Source: Pseudomonadota bacterium
Lineage (GTDB): Bacteria > Pseudomonadota > Gammaproteobacteria > Burkholderiales > Methylophilaceae
Assembly: GCA_029782295.1 (NCBI GenBank)
Contig: JAKOVB010000089.1
Location: 496,001 to 560,000, forward strand
DNA: 64,000 nt
Reading direction: 5' to 3'
Made by a program: the position numbers and the translations under genes. Positions 47,573 to 56,439 of the stretch are shown one piece after another (the first letter of the stretch is position 1; every line of letters begins with the position of its first letter). The notes under the pieces are model-generated. The model was not told the DNA's origin. It was given only the letters and a program-made list of their open reading frames with translations, and made no database searches.

Positions 47573-49453
47573 ATGAGTGATTTCGCCGGCATGGAAGATA
47601 TGTTGCAGGATTTCCTGACGGAAGCGTCGGATCTTCTGTCGGGTGTCGATAACAAGCTGGTCGATCTGGAAAAACATCCGGACGACAAGGAACTGCTGAA
47701 CGAAATCTTCCGCGGGTTCCATACCATCAAGGGTGGCGCAGGGTTTCTCAACGCAACCGAGATGGTCAAGCTGTGCCACCGGACCGAGAACCTGTTCGAC
47801 AAGCTGCGCAACGCCGAACTCAAGCTGGATCCCAGCATCATGGACGTCATCATGGCTGCGACAGGCATCGTGCGTGACATGTTCGGCGAATTGTCGCAAT
47901 CCAGGCAGCCCTCTCCCGCGGATCCGTCCATCATCGATGCACTGGATGCCGTACTGGAAGGTCGTCATGCCGGAGCAGCCACTGCGGCAGCCGCACCGGC
48001 ACCGGCTGCCCAGGTGATTACCAGCCCGAGCATCGAGTCGTTCACTGCCGGCAGCGGCGAGCCGGACTGGAATCACCTTTACCATGCCCTGGTTGGCGGC
48101 GAGCATCCGGCCCAGGCTGCTCCTGCCGTTGCCCAGGCGCCGGCGCCGGCGCCGGCAGCAGCAAACACCCTGGAAAACGTTGCCACGCCTGCCCCGCCCG
48201 CGCCCAGGGCTGCCGCACCCAGACCCGCCGGCGGTCCTACGACCGTTGTCGCCGCGACCAAGGACACCACCATCCGCGTCGATACGACACGGCTGGACCA
48301 GGTTTTGAACCTGTCTGGCGAAATCGGCCTGACCAAGAACCGCCTCACCTGCATCCGCACCTCCATCATGCAGGGCAAGGTCGATCATGAAACCATCAAG
48401 GATCTCGACGAAGCGGTCAGCCAGCTGGACCTGCTGGTTGGCGACCTGCAGAGCGCCGTGATGAAGACCCGCATGCAGCCGATCGGCCGTCTGTTCCAGA
48501 AGTATCCGCGACTGGCACGCGATGTCGCCCGCCAGCTCGGCAAAGACGTGGAACTCGTGCTGTCCGGCGAAGAGACCGAGATCGACAAGACCATGATCGA
48601 GGACCTCAATGATCCGCTGGTCCACCTGATCCGCAACGCGGTGGACCACGGCGTCGACAGCCCGGAAGAACGTGCTGCCGCGGGCAAGCCGGCCAAGAGC
48701 CTGGTGCACTTGTCCGCCGAGCAGGTCGGCGATCACATCGTGATCGAAATTAGTGATGACGGCCGTGGCATTCGCCCCGACATCATCCGTCAGAAGGCAC
48801 TGGACAAGGGCTTGATCGACATCGAAACGGCCAACGGCCTGGATGAGCGCCAAAGCCTCAACCTGATCTTCCTGCCCGGATTCTCGACCAAGGACCAGAT
48901 TTCCGATGTATCCGGCCGCGGCGTCGGCATGGATGTGGTCAAGACTAACATCCAGAACCTGAACGGTCGCGTGGATGTCAGCTCTGTGGTCGGCCAGGGT
49001 TCCACCTTCCGCATCATGCTGCCGTTGACACTGGCCATCCTGCCGGTGCTGATGGTGCGCCTGGGCGAGCAGCCGTTTGCGGTGCCGCTGTCCATGGTCC
49101 GCGAAATCCTGCCGATTCGTCCCGAGGACGTCCAGCGCGTATCCGGCAAGGCCACCATGATCGTGCGCGAAGAAGTGCTGCCGATCCGCACATTGGCCAG
49201 CCTGATCGGCTGGGAGCAGTCGTCGGTACCCGCTTTTGGTGTCCTGCTGCAAAGCGGAGACAGCAATTTCATCCTGGCAATCGACAGTTTCATCGGCCAG
49301 GCCGACGTGGTGATCAAGCCCCTGCACGACATCAAGCCCAAGGGTATCGCCGGCGCGACGCTGACCGGTGATGGGGCGATCGTGCTGGTGCTGGACATGG
49401 AAGAACTGCTGGGCATGCAGACACAGGAAACCCGCGCAGCCCTGTTCGCCTGA
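47573..49453 (+). CDS. cheA: Chemotaxis histidine kinase CheA
   Basis: 626 aa from the ATG at 47573, with AAGGA spaced 7 nt; a TTG two codons upstream would sit too close to it. P1 (HPt) has the phosphorylated His50 in FHTIKGGAGFLN. Residues ~125-235 are an Ala/Pro-rich linker with only a short ordered-looking piece, so the CheY-binding P2 domain of enterobacterial CheA appears absent. P3 dimerisation, P4 ATPase (LIRNAVDHG, DDGRGI, GRGVGMDVV) and P5 CheW-like regulatory domains follow. It closes the che run; no cheW, cheR or cheB follows. Confidence 0.96.
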   Translation: MSDFAGMEDMLQDFLTEASDLLSGVDNKLVDLEKHPDDKELLNEIFRGFHTIKGGAGFLNATEMVKLCHRTENLFDKLRNAELKLDPSIMDVIMAATGIVRDMFGELSQSRQPSPADPSIIDALDAVLEGRHAGAATAAAAPAPAAQVITSPSIESFTAGSGEPDWNHLYHALVGGEHPAQAAPAVAQAPAPAPAAANTLENVATPAPPAPRAAAPRPAGGPTTVVAATKDTTIRVDTTRLDQVLNLSGEIGLTKNRLTCIRTSIMQGKVDHETIKDLDEAVSQLDLLVGDLQSAVMKTRMQPIGRLFQKYPRLARDVARQLGKDVELVLSGEETEIDKTMIEDLNDPLVHLIRNAVDHGVDSPEERAAAGKPAKSLVHLSAEQVGDHIVIEISDDGRGIRPDIIRQKALDKGLIDIETANGLDERQSLNLIFLPGFSTKDQISDVSGRGVGMDVVKTNIQNLNGRVDVSSVVGQGSTFRIMLPLTLAILPVLMVRLGEQPFAVPLSMVREILPIRPEDVQRVSGKATMIVREEVLPIRTLASLIGWEQSSVPAFGVLLQSGDSNFILAIDSFIGQADVVIKPLHDIKPKGIAGATLTGDGAIVLVLDMEELLGMQTQETRAALFA

Positions 49454-49508
49454 TACACTAGCGGTTCAGGCACAGCCTTTGCAACCTCGGACGAATAATC
49501 GGATTAGC

Positions 49509-50723
49509 ATGCAAGATCAAGCATTTATCGGGCGCCAGCCCATTCTGGACAGCAAGCAGCAGATCATGGGGTATGAACTGCTGTTCCGTCATAGCGCGAT
49601 CGCAACGAACGCAGTGATCGAAGATGACCTGAAATCCTGCGCGCGCGTGCTGGTCAATACGCTTTCCGACATGGGGGCTCAGTGGTTGCTCGGCGACAAG
49701 TTGGCGTTCATCAATGTCAACGAAGAAATGTTGCACAGCGAGATGCTGGAGCTGTTGCCGCCAAAACGGACGGTTCTGGAAGTCCTGGAGACCGTCCCCG
49801 CCACCGACGAAGTGATCGCACGCTGCAAAGAGCTTCGCGAGCAGGGGTTCCATATCGCCCTCGACGACCATGTCCCCTCCCCGCAACTGGCACCACTGCT
49901 GGCTTGTGCCGACTATGTCAAGATCGACATCGCCGAAGCGGGACTGGAGAAAGCCAGACAGATTTTCAAGCAGTTGCACGGGCTCCCCATCCGCATCATT
50001 GCGGAAAAGGTCGAGACCCATCAGCAGTTCGAAGCCTGCAAGGAGATCGGTTTCCATTACTTCCAGGGCTATTATTTTGCCCATCCGGAAACTCTGACGG
50101 CCAAGGTGATCAACCCGTCCTACGCGGCGGTACTGGATCTGCTCAACCTGGTCAGTAAGGATGCAGAAACCAAACAGGTTGAAGAAGGCTTCAAGCGTGA
50201 TCCAGCACTTTCGTTCAAATTACTGCGGTATATCAACTCCGTCGGATTCGGCCTGTCATGCGAAATCCAGTCCATCCGTCATGCCCTGTCCATTCTGGGT
50301 ACCAAACAGTTGTATCGCTGGCTGACCCTGCTGATGGTCACCGCCGGCGAAAATGCGGCCACACCGGCATTGATGAAAACCGCCATCACTCGCGGCCGCC
50401 TGACCGAACTCCTGGGGGAAAGCTATTTCGACCGAGCGAATCGTGACAACCTGTTCATCGTCGGCGTCTTCTCACTCTTGGATGCAATGCTGGAAATGCC
50501 CATGGAAACGGTGCTGGACAAAGTGCATCTGCCCGAACCTGTGACCGAAGCCTTACTCACGCATGAGGGTATCTACGGCCCGTTCCTGCAACTGGCCATC
50601 GCCTGTGAAGAGGCAGATCGGGACCGCGTCGCCTTGCTGGCGGGCTCCCTGCAGTTCGACCCCGGCAAGGTCAACGATTGTCACATTGCCGCATTGGCCT
50701 GGGTGGAAGGCCTGGGTATATGA
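49509..50723 (+). CDS. EAL-HDOD signalling protein (YuxH/CdgJ-like)
   Basis: 404 aa from the ATG at 49509. N-terminal EAL-like domain (~1-205), starting FIGRQPILDSKQQIMGYELL as in YuxH proteins; the catalytic EAL triad reads YELL and several metal ligands are not evident, so it is probably a degenerate, non-hydrolysing domain. C-terminal HDOD domain (~210-400; FKLLRYINSVGFGLSCEIQS, RHALSILGTKQLYRWLTLLM). HDOD proteins are regulatory and usually lack enzymatic activity. It lies 55 bp after cheA, and its stop overlaps the pilU start as ATGA, which ties it to twitching or surface-motility control. Confidence 0.9.
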   Translation: MQDQAFIGRQPILDSKQQIMGYELLFRHSAIATNAVIEDDLKSCARVLVNTLSDMGAQWLLGDKLAFINVNEEMLHSEMLELLPPKRTVLEVLETVPATDEVIARCKELREQGFHIALDDHVPSPQLAPLLACADYVKIDIAEAGLEKARQIFKQLHGLPIRIIAEKVETHQQFEACKEIGFHYFQGYYFAHPETLTAKVINPSYAAVLDLLNLVSKDAETKQVEEGFKRDPALSFKLLRYINSVGFGLSCEIQSIRHALSILGTKQLYRWLTLLMVTAGENAATPALMKTAITRGRLTELLGESYFDRANRDNLFIVGVFSLLDAMLEMPMETVLDKVHLPEPVTEALLTHEGIYGPFLQLAIACEEADRDRVALLAGSLQFDPGKVNDCHIAALAWVEGLGI

Positions 50724-51958
50724 ACCACGAACAGGCGCTGAGCTACATGCACAATCTTCTCCGCATGATGCTGGAGAAGAAGGCTTCCGACCTGTTCATT
50801 TCGGCTGACTTCCCGCCGGCCATGAAAATCGATGGCAAGATGACCCCGGTCGCGCCGCAAAAGCTGACCGGGATGCATACCAAGGCCTTCGCCTACGCGC
50901 TGATGAACGAGAAACAGCGCGCGAGCTTCGAAGAAGAAAAGGAATGCAACTTCGCCATCTGGCCGAAGGACATCGGGCGATTCCGCGTGAATGTGTTCGT
51001 GCAGCAGGAAAATGTCGGCATGGTGCTGCGTACCATCACCACCAAGATTCCCAACTTTGACGAACTGCAGCTCCCACCACAACTCAAGGAAGTGATGATG
51101 GCCAAGCGCGGCCTCATCATCCTGGTCGGCGGCACCGGCTCCGGCAAATCCACCACGCTGGCTGCACTGATCGATTACCGCAACGAGCATTCCTACGGCC
51201 ACATCATCACCATCGAAGACCCGGTGGAATACGTCCACCCGAGCAAGAACTGCCTGATCACGCATCGCGAGGTCGGCCGCGATACGCTGGACTGGTTCCC
51301 GGCCCTGAAGAATACCCTGCGCCAGGCCCCGGACGTGATCCTGATCGGCGAAATCCGCGACCGGGAAACCATGGAATTCGCCCTCGCTTTCGCCGAGACC
51401 GGCCATCTGTGCATGGCCACCCTGCACGCGAACAACTCTAACCAGGCGATCGACCGCATCATCAACTTCTTCCCGGAAGAGCGTCATGCCCAGTTGCACA
51501 TGGATCTTTCGCTCAACCTGCGCGCCTTCATCTCGCAACGGCTCGTGCCGAAGAAGGGGGGCGGGCGTTGCGCGGCCATCGAGATCCTGCTCAACTCGCC
51601 TCTGGTGGCGGACCTGATCCTCAAGGGTGAGACCAACATGATCAAGGAAGCCATGTCCAAGTCCGTGGAACTGGGCATGCAGACGTTCGACCAAGCATTG
51701 TTCGACCTCGCCGAATCCGGTCGCATCACCGAGGAAGACGCGCTGCGCAACGCTGATTCCATTAACGAGCTGCGCCTCAAGTTCAAGCTGCTCAGCAAGA
51801 ACTCCGCCGTCAAGGATGCGTCCTCCCGCATCGACCACCTGTCGCTGCACGAAGACGAGCCTGAAGAACCTGAAGAGCCGGTCGAAACCGAGGCACCGCC
51901 CGCCAAAATGCCGCAATCGATGCCCTCCGGCGCCCCTGCGGTCAAATCCCTGACCTGA
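50720..51958 (+). CDS. pilU: Type IV pilus retraction ATPase PilU
   Basis: 412 aa from the ATG at 50720. The PilT/PilU family motor: Walker A VGGTGSGKSTTLAALIDYRN, Asp box TIEDPVEYVH, Walker B RQAPDVILIGEIRDRETMEF and the His box HLCMATLHANNSNQAIDRII. The longer, acidic C-terminal extension (HEDEPEEPEEPVETEAPP) favours PilU over PilT. No pilT is adjacent, so the pilus core genes must lie elsewhere. Translation is probably coupled to the EAL-HDOD gene. Confidence 0.9.
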   Translation: MNHEQALSYMHNLLRMMLEKKASDLFISADFPPAMKIDGKMTPVAPQKLTGMHTKAFAYALMNEKQRASFEEEKECNFAIWPKDIGRFRVNVFVQQENVGMVLRTITTKIPNFDELQLPPQLKEVMMAKRGLIILVGGTGSGKSTTLAALIDYRNEHSYGHIITIEDPVEYVHPSKNCLITHREVGRDTLDWFPALKNTLRQAPDVILIGEIRDRETMEFALAFAETGHLCMATLHANNSNQAIDRIINFFPEERHAQLHMDLSLNLRAFISQRLVPKKGGGRCAAIEILLNSPLVADLILKGETNMIKEAMSKSVELGMQTFDQALFDLAESGRITEEDALRNADSINELRLKFKLLSKNSAVKDASSRIDHLSLHEDEPEEPEEPVETEAPPAKMPQSMPSGAPAVKSLT

Positions 51959-51966
51959 GGACCCCC

Positions 51967-52287
51967 ATGGAAATCGTCCTGCTGGTCGCCATCATTGGCA
52001 TCGCCTGGTTCTGGCTTGACAGCCTGCACGCCCGTGAACTCGCCGTCGCCGCAGGCAAGCGGGCGGCTGAGCAATACGGTTTACAGTTCCTGGATGAAAC
52101 GGTGGCCAACAGCCGCTTATGGGCTGCCCGTGACGACAACGGTCAGCTGCGCCTGCAACGGACCTACCGATTCGAGGTCAGCGATACCGGCGCAGAACGC
52201 CTAGCCTGCAGTGTGACCCTGCTGGGTGACAAGGTGGAAAAACTCGACATGCCGCCTTATCGCGACAATGTCGTCCAGCTGTTCTGA
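51967..52287 (+). CDS. DUF3301-family protein
   Basis: 106 aa. One N-terminal membrane helix (VLLVAIIGIAWFWLDSL) followed by a conserved small domain with ARELAVAAGKRAAEQYGLQF and LQRTYRFEVSDTGAERLACS, the DUF3301 pattern. The function is unknown. It starts 8 bp after pilU and its stop overlaps the next gene by 1 nt, so it is in one transcript with pilU and gluQ. Confidence 0.85.
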   Translation: MEIVLLVAIIGIAWFWLDSLHARELAVAAGKRAAEQYGLQFLDETVANSRLWAARDDNGQLRLQRTYRFEVSDTGAERLACSVTLLGDKVEKLDMPPYRDNVVQLF

Positions 52288-53189
52288 TGGATCCAGCGCT
52301 TTACCGCGGCCGATTCGCTCCCTCCCCCACCGGCCCCCTGCATATCGGCTCGCTGATCGCGGCCACCGGCAGTTACCTCGAAGCGCGTCGCCATGGCGGA
52401 CAATGGCTGGTGCGCATGGAAGACCTCGACCCCCCGCGTGAAATGCCGGGGGCCGCCGACCTGATCCTGCAAACACTGGATATCTACGGATTCGAATGGG
52501 ACGGCGAGGTCCTGTACCAGAGCACACGCGCCGATGCCTACGAAACCGCCCTGGACACACTGCGTTCCCGGGGCATGCTCTATCCTTGCGGCTGCACCCG
52601 CAAGGAAATCTCGGACTCCGCCGTCCACGGGATCGATGGTCCGGTCTATCCCGGCACCTGCCGCCACGGACTTGCTGCGGGCAAGACGGCACGCGCCTGG
52701 AGAGTCATCGCGGATGATCGTGAGATCACGTTTGATGATACCTTGCAGGGACATCTTTCGCAGCACCTCTCACGCGACATCGGCGACTTCGTCGTCAAGC
52801 GCGCGGACGGCTTTTACGCCTACCAGCTGGCAGTGGTGGTCGACGATGCCGCACAAGATATCTCGCACATCGTGCGCGGTTGCGACCTGCTGGATTCGAC
52901 CCCGCGACAGATCTACCTGCAACAGGTCCTGGGATTACCCACCCCCGGCTACACCCACTTGCCGGTAGCTACCAACCGGGCCGGCGAAAAGCTGAGCAAG
53001 CAGACGCTGGCCACAGCGCTCGACCTGCAACGACCGGTACCGGCGCTGCATCGGGCGCTGCAGTTTCTGGGTCAAACCCCTCCCTCAGCCTTGCTCAACG
53101 CCGATCTCAAGACGCTTTGGCAGTGGGCGTTCCTGCACTGGGATCCGGAACGGATCCCCCGGTCCCGCAGCATCCCTGCCCCGGCCTGA
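52287..53189 (+). CDS. gluQ: Glutamyl-Q tRNA(Asp) synthetase GluQRS
   Basis: 300 aa; a GluRS-like catalytic core without the anticodon-binding domain, which glutamylates queuosine at the wobble base of tRNA-Asp. HIGH-type motif PSPTGPLHIGSLIAATGSYL, zinc ligands in YPCGCTRKE...YPGTCRHG, and a KLSKQ motif (NRAGEKLSKQTLATAL) replacing KMSKS. The start overlaps the DUF3301 stop (TGATG). Confidence 0.95.
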   Translation: MDPALYRGRFAPSPTGPLHIGSLIAATGSYLEARRHGGQWLVRMEDLDPPREMPGAADLILQTLDIYGFEWDGEVLYQSTRADAYETALDTLRSRGMLYPCGCTRKEISDSAVHGIDGPVYPGTCRHGLAAGKTARAWRVIADDREITFDDTLQGHLSQHLSRDIGDFVVKRADGFYAYQLAVVVDDAAQDISHIVRGCDLLDSTPRQIYLQQVLGLPTPGYTHLPVATNRAGEKLSKQTLATALDLQRPVPALHRALQFLGQTPPSALLNADLKTLWQWAFLHWDPERIPRSRSIPAPA

Positions 53190-53212
53190 GACCCGTACCG
53201 GGATCTCAGGCC
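53183..53212. terminator. Shared hairpin between gluQ and the chemoreceptor gene
   Basis: GGCCTGAGA (53183-53191) with TCTCAGGCC (53204-53212) plus an inner CCCG/CGGG pairing. The stem covers both convergent stop codons. No T tract follows on either side, so termination is inferred from the geometry. Confidence 0.45.
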
Positions 53213-55359
53213 CCGGTACGTGCTTGTGACACCTGGAACTGACCTGCCAGCCCATGTAGCTTATGCGCGGTCTGCCGCGCCTGTACCACGGAGTAATTCA
53301 GGTCTTCCAGGGCGGTCCGCATGGACGTCGTGACCTGGGCGACGCCTTGTACACGGCCACCGTAGGCATAGGCGCTCTGAGAAATATCCTGCAGCAGGCG
53401 CAGCATGCGTTCGAGAATGTCCTGCATGCCACTGTTGTCGGTCGCAGCTTCTTCTGCCAAACGGATGCCTTCTTCCATTTTTACCATACCGCTATCCATG
53501 TGGACTACGGCATCGCGTGCCTTGCCCTGCACGGTTGTAATCATCCCGCGAATCTCGCTGGTCGCCTGGGCAGTGCGTTCAGCCAGTTTACGCACCTCGT
53601 CCGCCACCACCGAGAATCCCCGCCCGGCTTCCCCGGCGCGAGCCGCTTCAATCGCGGCATTCAAGGCCAGCAGATTGGTCTGATCGGCGATTTCGTTGAT
53701 CACATCGACAATCCGGCCAATCTGGTCGGTACTGTCGCTGAGGTCGCGGATGGTGGCCGTCGAAGTGTCGATCGAAAGTCGGATGTTCTGAGTGCGCGTA
53801 CGCACCACTTCGAGTTGCTGTTGCGAATTGTTCACGGCATTCTGCATCGCACTGCGGATATCGGCGGTGGTACTGTTGGCCGAGTCGATGTCTGACATCT
53901 GCTTCTCGAGCAGGCTCAGAATTTCCTGGACCGCATCCAGCACCTCCATGCTCGATGCCATCGCATGCTGATTCCGGTGCTGCATGTTGCTGTGGTTGGC
54001 GTTGATTTCATCCGTCGCGACGATGACCCGGCTGACAGTCGTGTCCAGCGTATCGACAAAACTGTTGACCCACTGTGCCATCACCGAGATTTCATCGGTT
54101 GCCGCTTCCTTGCGCTCGAATCGCTGTGACAGGTTGCCGCCCCCTTCGGCAAGGTTGCGTACGACCTTCGCCATGGACCGCATACGTTCCGTGATGGGGG
54201 TGATCGAATAACGATAAAACAGGAAGGATCCCAGCACCATCAGGCCAAGATGGACCATTTCCGTGCTGATGCTGTCCAGCTTCATGAGGTATGCCGGAAT
54301 CAGATTGAGCAGCCAGATGCCGAATACCACACCGAAATAGGCACGCTTCTGCCGATAGGCGATGGAACGGAAACGGTAGGCCTCTTCGAGGTCAGCCTCG
54401 CACATCATACCCCAGGTATCGGGTGATCCCGGCAACTGGAAGGTCACGCCCTTGCCGATCACGGGGATATGCCTGTAATCGGAATATCCCGGGTAGGTCA
54501 CGAACAGGTTCTCCTTCTTGCGGATAGTTTCACGCACCCCGGGATGCAACTCACCCGTGGCAGGATCGTTGAACACCAGCTCCAGTTCCGTGTGATTGCG
54601 GATACGAACGGTACCGAAATCGGTACGCACGCCATTCTTGAGATTGTCTCCGAGGCTGAAGGTACTGTCCTCGAAACGGGAACGGGAAAGCGCTGTCCCG
54701 GGCCTGATGGCGGGATCGAACACGGATTTCACCATGAACAGGTAATTGTCACCGGACTCGATGAATACGTGGCCCGCCTCGCGCTGGATCAAGTCCCCTA
54801 GGACATCATTGGGAACGCGCCCACACAGGCATCCCACTACCCGCCCCTGCTGCATCAGGGGGAGATAGAACATGAGCGTGACCGCATCATGAAATCGGGA
54901 CGAGCTGGGACCAATCGCCTGAGTATTCGGATCAACATAAGGCCCATGCAACAGCTTTCCCTGCAGGCCCTGTTTCAGGGCATCCACATTCGGGTCCACT
55001 TGCCCGGTACGCCTGGCATGGGTCGATGCCAGCACACGCCCGGAAGGATCAACGACAAACAGTTCCGAGAAATCATGGAAGCTCGCGCGCTTGGCATTCA
55101 GCACCGAGGCATCGACGGCCGGAAATGAACGGACAATTTCCTCACCCAGGTGATCCAGCATGCTCCATTGCTGGGTAGCCCATCCCTGCAGCATGTTGAC
55201 GCGGGTCGAAGCAATCGCTTCGAAAGTCTCCTCGAGCACTGGATAGCGCCGCCGGTTGAGGTAACAGGCCCAGCGCATCGCCAGCTTGCCTGTTTTCCCA
55301 AACCACGGCAACCAGTGTCGCTCTTCGCCGGATAATTGCATCTGTTTACTTTTAAGCAT
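53206..55359 (-). CDS. Methyl-accepting chemotaxis protein with unusual topology
   Basis: 717 aa. A large N-terminal sensor region (~40-330) shows cache-like elements ([40 protein letters not shown]), but no N-terminal transmembrane helix precedes it (the first 60 residues are polar). Two adjacent hydrophobic segments at ~341-358 ([18 protein letters not shown]) and ~367-383 ([17 protein letters not shown]) form a hairpin before the HAMP (~384-440) and the signalling domain (tip [20 protein letters not shown]). If this reading is right, the sensor would be cytoplasmic. Its target pathway is the local CheA/CheV set. Confidence 0.88.
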   Translation of the reverse strand: MLKSKQMQLSGEERHWLPWFGKTGKLAMRWACYLNRRRYPVLEETFEAIASTRVNMLQGWATQQWSMLDHLGEEIVRSFPAVDASVLNAKRASFHDFSELFVVDPSGRVLASTHARRTGQVDPNVDALKQGLQGKLLHGPYVDPNTQAIGPSSSRFHDAVTLMFYLPLMQQGRVVGCLCGRVPNDVLGDLIQREAGHVFIESGDNYLFMVKSVFDPAIRPGTALSRSRFEDSTFSLGDNLKNGVRTDFGTVRIRNHTELELVFNDPATGELHPGVRETIRKKENLFVTYPGYSDYRHIPVIGKGVTFQLPGSPDTWGMMCEADLEEAYRFRSIAYRQKRAYFGVVFGIWLLNLIPAYLMKLDSISTEMVHLGLMVLGSFLFYRYSITPITERMRSMAKVVRNLAEGGGNLSQRFERKEAATDEISVMAQWVNSFVDTLDTTVSRVIVATDEINANHSNMQHRNQHAMASSMEVLDAVQEILSLLEKQMSDIDSANSTTADIRSAMQNAVNNSQQQLEVVRTRTQNIRLSIDTSTATIRDLSDSTDQIGRIVDVINEIADQTNLLALNAAIEAARAGEAGRGFSVVADEVRKLAERTAQATSEIRGMITTVQGKARDAVVHMDSGMVKMEEGIRLAEEAATDNSGMQDILERMLRLLQDISQSAYAYGGRVQGVAQVTTSMRTALEDLNYSVVQARQTAHKLHGLAGQFQVSQARTGA

Positions 55360-55558
55360 TTTCTTCCCTACATAAAAAAGTACCGGGGCTCTTCAGCAAA
55401 TTCCGGACCAGTTCTGCGGATGCGGAACAATGGGCTTTTTTACCGCAGAAATGCACCACCAAAGGGCAATTGCCCGTAAAACGCCCCGGGATGAAGCATG
55501 GTCACTCCCGGTTTCGACGGTGGTATCATGGCGCCTTGATGATTGACCGGATTCAAAC

Positions 55559-56434
55559 GTGAGCCAACGCGACACCCTGCATCGTTTTCTCTTTCAAGAC
55601 GCCCCGATTCGAGGCGAAATCGTGCAACTCGATGCCACATGGAAATCGGTGCAGGCGCACCATGATTACCCCCCGATTCTGCAGAACGCGATGGGGGAAC
55701 TGATGGCGGCGGCCGCACTTCTGGCTGCCACCCTGAAACTCGATGGCGCCCTGGTCCTGCAGATCCAGGGCAAGGGGCCGGTCACTTTGCTGGTGGTCGA
55801 ATGCACAGGCCAACTGACCATGCGCGCCACGGCCAAATGGAGCGGTGACCTGCCGAACGCAGGGCTGGCAGAGTTGATCGGGAACGGCCGCTTCGTGATC
55901 ACTCTGGACCCCAAGGACGGCAAGCAGACTTACCAGGGCATCGTGCCGCTGGAAGGCGACAGCATCGCCGAGATTCTGCAGAACTACATGACCCGTTCAG
56001 AACAGCTGGAAACCCGTCTTGTGCTGGCTGCAGACGAGCATCACGCGGGCGGCTTGCTATTGCAGAAAATGCCTGGCCAGACCGGGCAGGATGCCGACGC
56101 CTGGGATAGAGCCGTACACCTGGCCGCCACCCTCAAGCCAGAAGAGTTGCTGCAGCTGCCTCCGGGAGAAATCCTGCGTCGCCTGTATCACGAGGAAACC
56201 CTGCAACTGTTTGATGCACAAGCCGTCCGTTTCCACTGCAACTGCTCCCGTGAAAGCGTATCCGGCATGTTGCGCATGCTTGGACGCGAGGAAGTCGAAT
56301 CGATCCTGGCCGAACAGGGCAATATCGAAATCCATTGCGACTTCTGCAACCGGCGTTACGCTTTTGACGCCATGGACGCGGCGCAACTGTTCGTCACAGG
56401 GGATACCGTCCAAGGATCCGGCGTCCGTCACTAA
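55559..56434 (+). CDS. hslO: Redox-regulated chaperone Hsp33
   Basis: 291 aa, GTG start at 55559. Hsp33 holds unfolding proteins after oxidation of its zinc-bound Cys. The four ligands are Cys227 and Cys229 (HCNCSRESV) and Cys260 and Cys263 (HCDFCNRR), the CxC...CxxC arrangement of the family. The N-terminal domain shows QLDATWKSVQAHHDYPPILQ and GKGPVTLLVVECTG. It is convergent with the PAS-GGDEF-EAL gene, 5 bp apart. Confidence 0.96.
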   Translation: MSQRDTLHRFLFQDAPIRGEIVQLDATWKSVQAHHDYPPILQNAMGELMAAAALLAATLKLDGALVLQIQGKGPVTLLVVECTGQLTMRATAKWSGDLPNAGLAELIGNGRFVITLDPKDGKQTYQGIVPLEGDSIAEILQNYMTRSEQLETRLVLAADEHHAGGLLLQKMPGQTGQDADAWDRAVHLAATLKPEELLQLPPGEILRRLYHEETLQLFDAQAVRFHCNCSRESVSGMLRMLGREEVESILAEQGNIEIHCDFCNRRYAFDAMDAAQLFVTGDTVQGSGVRH

Positions 56435-56439
56435 GCGGT

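Noticed and set aside
47540-49327. A 595-codon minus-strand open frame under cheA
   Set aside because: It lies wholly antisense to cheA, which has every CheA motif. Long antisense frames are expected in GC-rich coding DNA; its translation has low-complexity Gly/Arg runs and no family pattern.
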